NCBI RefSeq assembly: GCF_022539505.1
Contig: NC_061510.1
Coordinates: forward strand, 273,553,687 to 273,617,686
DNA from: Lolium rigidum
Lineage: Eukaryota; Streptophyta; Magnoliopsida; Poales; Poaceae
DNA: 64,000 nucleotides
Reading direction: 5' to 3'
Within the stretch, counting starts at the first letter, position 1; every line of letters starts with the position of its first letter. Shown here in pieces: positions 58,746 through 64,000 of this stretch. A program made the translations under genes and the position numbers. The notes beneath the pieces are model-generated. The model ran no database searches and was not told the origin of the DNA. It saw only the letters and a program-made list of their open reading frames with translations.

Positions 58746-60323
58746 CGGGTTGATTTTAATGTTCCATACAATTTATCTACTGCTAAAAATTGGTTTTTTG
58801 TTAGTGTAATGAAGAGTTCTTGACGATCAAGTTCTGACATGAAATTGTTGGATTCTCTCGGGAAGGTCCATAGGATACAATCCATTAGTAATCTATAAAC
58901 CTTCTGCACCATTTTTATATTATATTGCAGAGGATCCACATCACATAAGGAGTTTTTCGAATCCTAATAAAAAGAGGATATTAATTGGTAAATTAAAAAT
59001 CAATAAGTGAGAAATAAAATAAAAAAGCACATGCTGTGTACACTTCGTTTTTTTTTCTTGTGTAGAATACTCTGTTTACGTTTACATGTTCTGAAGGAAA
59101 ATTAATCATAAACATGTATAGGCATTTTTTTAGGGAAGTACATGCATTTGCTTAGCTGAACTGCTAAAGAGGGCAATCCTTTGGTTATTGAAAGAATAAG
59201 AAAAGTGAGATGTTCCTTCCTAGGACTTCAACGACCCGACACAATGGGATGCAAGATGACCGTTTGCATCCGCAAGGTTAAAAGATGCGTCTGCACCCCT
59301 GCTTAGCGGCAAGATGCATAGTAATCAGCCTATGTGCAGACGAAATCGGGATCAAATTTGCAACGCAGGTGCTATCCACGCATCCGTGTGGCCTGACTTG
59401 CCCCTCTCTCCTCTCCTAATTAATGTTATGCCCATGTGATGGACAATCTTGGCCACACAAAATGACATCTTCCCCATCTATCTTCTCCCTAATTATTGTA
59501 TGACCTATTAAATTTGTATTTTGGATAAAAAAATGCGTCGGGCCACTGTGATAAGGACAGACGCATATAAACACAAATCACATGTGCGATGCCTTAAGAA
59601 TCTAGTCTCGGTCTATCTACGCTAATAAGCTGGTCTAAGAGTAGAACGTCAAACTGATGTATGGCTCGATTCCGATCCTAATATTATGTTTCAGAAATTG
59701 AAATTGGAGCGTCTTATAACCCTATCTGATTAATGAAATCCCTTTTTACTCGCAAAAAAAAAAGTGGATGTCCTTCTTACCCGCAAAAAAGTCCAACTTA
59801 TTATCAACTCAGAAATCTCCTCTCTCATTCTTGCTCGTCCCTTTTTACCGTGTCCTCATCTCCCCTGTCTAGGAGAGGAATCCATCCATCTAGTTGATTT
59901 CTAGCATGCGTACAAGTAAAATCCCTGCTGGAAGATTGGTCACCAGCTCGCTCGCACGCGTGCCGGCTCTCCCAGTCCGGCCGCTCGGCGTGATGCCCGG
60001 CAACCCGCTTCCCTTTTGCCTTTGTCTCCTCCATTCCATGTCCGTAAATTAGCGGCGGCCAACCTACAAATTGCAGTTCGCCCCTGTCTCCTGCAATCCC
60101 AAGCCGGCTGAACCCAGGTGCTGCCGCCGTGCGACCTCAACAACTCCTCCCCGGTAGGAGCCGATGGCTCGAGGTCAGGGCGCTACTTCTACTTTTAGTT
60201 TTTAATTAGTCGAACTGAACAATGTTACGGAATAATTTCTAAACTGTTAAATTTCGTGCATATAAATATGAGACGCATAACCTGGTAGGAGACTGATTGG
60301 TTCTCAAGATCGGAAGAAAATCC
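58746..60323. other. Unassigned DNA, part perhaps Helitron body
   Basis: AT-rich to 59200, then mixed. 59230-59600 contains inverted-looking text GATGCGTCTGCACC / GGACAGACGCAT, suggestive of another small DNA element. The short frames at 59825-60143 (- strand) have no known domain. Confidence 0.35.
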
Positions 60324-60326
60324 TAT

Positions 60327-62549
60327 CACTACGAGAACCAGTCAAGGTGCCGACGGCCAGATCCTGTGCCGACGGCAAAATATTGGGGCCGTTGGCATAG
60401 GACTCGTTCCGGCCAGGCCAGCAGGTCAGCCGTCGGTACAGGTAAACCGTCTCGGCCGTCGGCACAGCTTCTCCGCCGTCGGCACAGCTATTTTCCATTT
60501 TACCACATTAATCTTTAAAAAAATATAACTAAATCATTATAATTCAGAAAAATACAAATAATATATCAAAAATTTTAGAAAAATAAGTTCTATCTTGGAA
60601 AAATATCAAAGTTGGAATATTTAAAATATCGCAAAGAACCTTCTCAAAAATGAGCTATCATATCCAATGTTGTATGGCTTTCACACAGAACAACCAATGT
60701 TATGGATAGAATCGTGGCATAGTTTTTGATAATGTGCCCATATTGTGCACATATGTGCATCTTGGGATGTCTTACGATGTTGCAGGAGGAAGTTTTCCAT
60801 TTCATTGCACGAAAAAACTATTTTCCATTTTTGAGGTGTCGAAAACGGGGTGTTTTGTGAAGCAACCACCAAATTAAAATTTCACATTGGTACCAACACA
60901 TTTTTTAAAATACTAGACCACATAAGATGGACAATTTATTAACCGGTGTATCTAGAACATTTCCGTCCACCCCTCATGAAAAGACAAATTCCTGCCGTAT
61001 CGGTAGGAGCCCGACCAGTTTTAAACTACATGTACATGATATAATGCTCAAGATTTTTTGTAAAAATCATTTTTGGATTCACAAAATGCTATTTCATCAT
61101 AGATCCAGTGCAAGTTTGACAAGCCTTAGCCCCGGGCAAAGGAACTTCATGCCCGCCGTTTTGAATATAGTTTGAAACGGGCATAAAAAATTCGAAAACG
61201 ATCTAAACAATGTGAAACCTTCACGTGGTGTCATATTATGTGTCATAGTTGCAAGGAAAAATATTAAAGTTGGAAAATTGCGAACATCACAAAAAATCCT
61301 TCACAAAATGAGCTATCATGTTCGAGGTTTCATGACATTTAGGTCAAACGACCAATGTTATGGATAGAATCGCGGCATAGTTTGTGATAATGTGCCCATA
61401 TTATGCAAACATGTGCATATTGGGATGTCTTACGATATTGCCGGAGGAAGTTTTGCATTTCATTGCACGAAAAAACATTTTCCATTTTTGAGGTGCCGAA
61501 AATGGGGTGTTTTGTGAAGCAACCACCAAATTAAAGTTTCACATTGGTACCAACATATTTTTCAAAAATACTAGACCAACTAAGATGGAAAATTTCTCAA
61601 CCGGTCTCTGGAACCTTTCCATCCACCCCTCAGGAAAAAGAAAAATTCTGGCCGAATCGGTAGGAGGCCGACCAGATTTGAACTACAGGTACATGATATA
61701 TTGCTCAAGATTTTTTGTAAAAATTATTTTTAGATTCACAACATGCCATTTCATCAGAGATCTAGTGCAAGTTTAGCGAGCCTCAGCCCCGGGCAAAGGA
61801 TCTTCATGCCCGCCGTTCTAATGCTTATGAATTTTTGGTACATGATCTAACCCTCATGAATTTTTGAAAAAAATATTTTTAGATTCAAAATATGATATAG
61901 ATGTCATATTTGGATTCCTCTCATTTTTCTAATCGATTTAGACATATTATTTGTCAAATTTTGATTTACAGATTTAAAGATATTAATTATTCCATATTAA
62001 ATAAAAAAGGAAAAATAAATCATTTTATTGTCTATTTGAATTCAAGATTAATATACTTATTCTTGTAGTTTATGTAGGTAATTGTTTAGAATTCAAAAAA
62101 TAAAGATGTGCAACATCAAGTAATAAGGGTTAATAGTATTGTTATGGTATTATTGTTAACAAGGTGTCATTTCTTTCATGGAATCTAGTCTAAATGGAAC
62201 CGAGAAGTTAAGCGTGCTAGGGTTGGAGTAGTGTGAGGATGGGTGATTGACCGGGAAGTTTGACCATGAGTGGAATTTGACCTAATATTAAGTGTAGTTA
62301 GAGTTAAAATGGTGCATGTGAGAGATTAAAATAATTGGGATAAAAAAATTTGAAAAAAAAATAATTTTTTTTTGAAAAAATTCTAGCCAGAATTACCAAA
62401 CGGCGTTATTTCTATGCCGATGGTTGTGCCGACGGTAATTTTTCCTGTGCCGACGGCAAGGTGCCGACGGCTGCCGTCGGCACAAGCCTGTGCCGAAGGC
62501 AAGACAAGCTGTGCCGACGGCCGTCGGCACCTTGACTGGTTCCGTAGTG
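60327..62549. mobile_element. Non-autonomous CACTA transposon
   Basis: It starts CACTACGAGAACCAGTCAAGG and ends with the inverted GACTGGTTCCGTAGTG. The two ends differ by a single-base shift after CACTAC. TAT flanks it at 60324-60326 and 62550-62552, the 3-bp duplication of CACTA elements. The subterminal word TGTGCCGACGGC repeats near both ends in opposite directions. No transposase or TNP-type ORF is present in its 2223 bp; the interior is AT-rich and partly duplicated. Confidence 0.92.
60590..61830. repeat. Two-copy ~653-bp tandem duplication inside the CACTA element
   Basis: TTATGGATAGAATCG at 60700 and 61354, ACGGGGTGTTTTGTGAAGC-type text at 60845 and 61500, and GCCCCGGGCAAAGGA at 61129 and 61786 all repeat with the same offset of about 653-657 bp. 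Copies differ by around 10 percent. Frames at 60927-61175 and 61507-61776 lie in it and are not genes. Confidence 0.85.
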
Positions 62550-62552
62550 TAT

Positions 62553-62839
62553 ACGATCGGGTCGTATAGGCCAAAGTGCTGGACCAATTTCCACGGGCGA
62601 CACGTAGCTACTAACCAAATCTCAAAGCAGCTGGTCAATGCTCCCCCCAGTTCACGTTTACCAAATCCCCAAATCCACTTCTCCCCCACGCAACATCTCC
62701 TACCAGCTGTGCCGCCAGCCACAACCTCTGGCGAGTGCGAGCCGTTCCCGCTGCTCTTCGGCGGCATATGCTCCTCGGCGCTGTAGAAGACGACGCTCCA
62801 ACGCGCCTTGGCAGCTCGCCCCCGGCGACCCAACCACGG
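62553..62839. other. Flank of the CACTA element, no gene seen
   Basis: GC-rich promoter-like text with no recognised domain. It rejoins 60323 when the CACTA element is removed. Confidence 0.4.
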
Positions 62840-64000
62840 TGTTAGAGTACGTCATGGGCCTGGGCCCATTAGTCTTAGAGTTTGCTTAGGGGTCAAGTAA
62901 GCCTTGCTTGGGAGTCAAGTAAACCTCTCTATATATGGATCATGTCCAGCCCTCCACCGAGTTCTTCCCACCCGCCGCCGCTGCACTCCGACGTCCCCGC
63001 CGTTCTCTCCCCGGCGGAGATCACCGCAGCCCTCAGCGATCTCACCACTGCTGTCCAGGAGATCCGCCTCTTCCTGGCCGGTCCCTACGGGTCGCCGCCG
63101 CCGGCGGCGCTGCTGCCGTGGCAGCCGACGCACCAGGCAGCCTCCGCCGCGATCGCCGGGCCGCTGCAACCGACGCTGCTACTGTCGTCGCCGCCACCCG
63201 ACGTCGGGCTGCTGCAGTCTCCGTTGCCGCTGTCCACCATCTTCGGGCCGGGCCCTACCTCGGTGCCCGGGGTCCCTCTTCTCCAGCAGCCGACCGCCTT
63301 CTTCCCCACCGGGACGCTACAGCAACAGCAGTTGCTACCTCCGCCACCAACGCCGCTGCAGCAGCTGTCCTCACCGATGCTGTCCCTGCCGTTCGGTGGG
63401 TAGCTGCAACAACAGCAACAACAGCTGCTGCCGCCGCCACCAACGCCGCTGCAGCTGCTGTCCTCACCGACGCTGTCCCTGCCGTTCGGTGGGCAGCTGC
63501 AAAAACAGCAGCAGCAGCAGTTGCCATCGCCACCAACACCGCAGCAGCGGCTGCTACCGCCACCGATGTCGTCCCTGCCTTTCGGCGGTGTGGGAGCGAC
63601 CTTGGCCCCGGGCTCTACATCGACACCGCCTGGGATGCCCTTCCACCAGGTCCGTTTCCCTCCGTCACCGTCACCGCTTCCTGCTTGGATCGCTATCCGC
63701 CACGTATCGGCGGCGGTGAGGCTGCAGGCTGCTACACGCGGCCTCCTAGTGCGTCGGCTTGTGCGGGAGATGCGTGATCTGCAGCTGCAGCTCCTCCAAG
63801 TTGCTCTTCGTTGCGCAAGGGACCTCGATCTCGTCCGCTGCGTCAGGGATCTTGGGCGTGCGGTTTCCCCCACGGGCGGCGGACATGTTGTTTTTCCCGC
63901 GGGCAGCGACCTCAAAGTCTGTGCCATCGACAGTCATTCGGCGGGGAGAAGGCATGGTGTCACCGACAGGAGCGCACTGCGTAGCAGCACTGCATTCCGC
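62840..64000 (+). mobile_element. Start of a probable LTR retroelement, running off the window
   Basis: TGTTAGAGTACGTCATGGGC at 62840 looks like a copia-type LTR start. A TATA-like CTCTATATATGG follows at 62928, then a leader and a coding region from 62942. The second LTR and pol are outside the window, so this is an inference. Confidence 0.35.
62942..63999 (+). pseudogene. Pro/Gln-rich protein with an IQ-like helix, interrupted and partial
   Basis: From the ATG at 62942 the frame reads MSSPPPSSSHPPPLHSDVP, then a short helical segment (SPAEITAALSDLTTAVQEIR), then Pro/Leu/Gln-rich repeats. PPPPTPLQQLSSP, LSLPFGG and LQQQQ units occur two to three times. A TAG at 63401-63403 interrupts it, but the same frame stays open to the window end. 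Downstream it encodes AVRLQAATRGLLVRRLVREM, which fits an IQ calmodulin-binding helix, and a Leu/Arg-rich helix (LQVALRCARDLDLVRCVRDL). Similar proteins occur at the 5' side of some Pooideae retroelements, from memory. Frames on the other strand and in +1 are GC-rich shadows. Confidence 0.45.

Noticed and set aside
59825..60143. Minus-strand frames rich in Arg and Glu
   Set aside because: Short, overlapping, no domain and no start context that favours translation.
62935..63927. 280-residue frames in +1 and on the minus strand near the window end
   Set aside because: They are Ala/Arg or Gly/Cys-rich by-products of GC-rich repeats; the frame from 62942 holds the structured segments.

Overview
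The window is nuclear DNA from a large, repeat-rich grass genome. The repeat families point to the Pooideae (the wheat, barley, oat and ryegrass group). These include gypsy LTRs starting TGATACGTC, a copia LTR of the BARE/Angela/WIS type starting TGTTGGAGATATGCCC, TGTAAGGGTAC-type gypsy LTRs, CACTA, PIF/Harbinger, Mutator-like, Stowaway and Helitron elements. The species cannot be fixed by eye. There is one scaffold gap of 100 Ns at 46700-46799. I saw no tRNA, rRNA, CRISPR or bacterial-type operon.

Only one convincing intact host gene is visible: a five-coding-exon gene on the + strand (CDS 14377-20822, 1662 predicted residues). Its C-terminal part carries a coiled-coil region resembling the CMM2 domain of MOM1, a plant transcriptional gene-silencing factor. 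It lacks the SNF2 ATPase region of long MOM1 proteins. Its 3.15-kb third exon is made largely of about six diverged copies of a 150-170 residue unit.

Layout. 1-12169: LTR-retrotransposon-derived DNA holding a fold-back element (138-658, TSD GGTAA) and a complete gag-only gypsy element (4154-11178, TSD ATTTA). 12170-13548: a Stowaway MITE split by a 5'-truncated LINE. 13840-21070: the MOM1-like gene. 21190-26800: MITE pieces, a decayed AP2/ERF-like gene fragment, a Harbinger element with a broken transposase, and a 0.93-kb tandem duplication that copies the end of that Harbinger element. 27468-29849: a Mutator-like element filled with two families of tandem repeats. 30901-33364: a second Harbinger fused to a MITE-sized relative. 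34351-36608 and 36609-45292: two Helitrons lying head to tail. The first holds an internally deleted Harbinger (34915-35881). The second holds a complete but decayed copia element (37374-43686, TSD ATGCG).

45293-57500: nested retroelements, namely a LINE-ORF1-like stretch, the gap, a copia LTR, gypsy LTRs, a second copy of the gag-only gypsy family with a possible mitochondrial DNA insert, and a LINE on the - strand carrying a Harbinger MITE. 58721-60326: a Helitron-like 3' end and unassigned DNA. 60327-62549: a non-autonomous CACTA element. 62840-64000: the start of a probable retroelement encoding a Pro/Gln-rich protein with an IQ-like helix, running off the window.

Almost all other open frames are out-of-frame shadows or pieces of decayed transposons. 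The biological theme is a putative silencing-pathway gene sitting as an island in silenced repeats.
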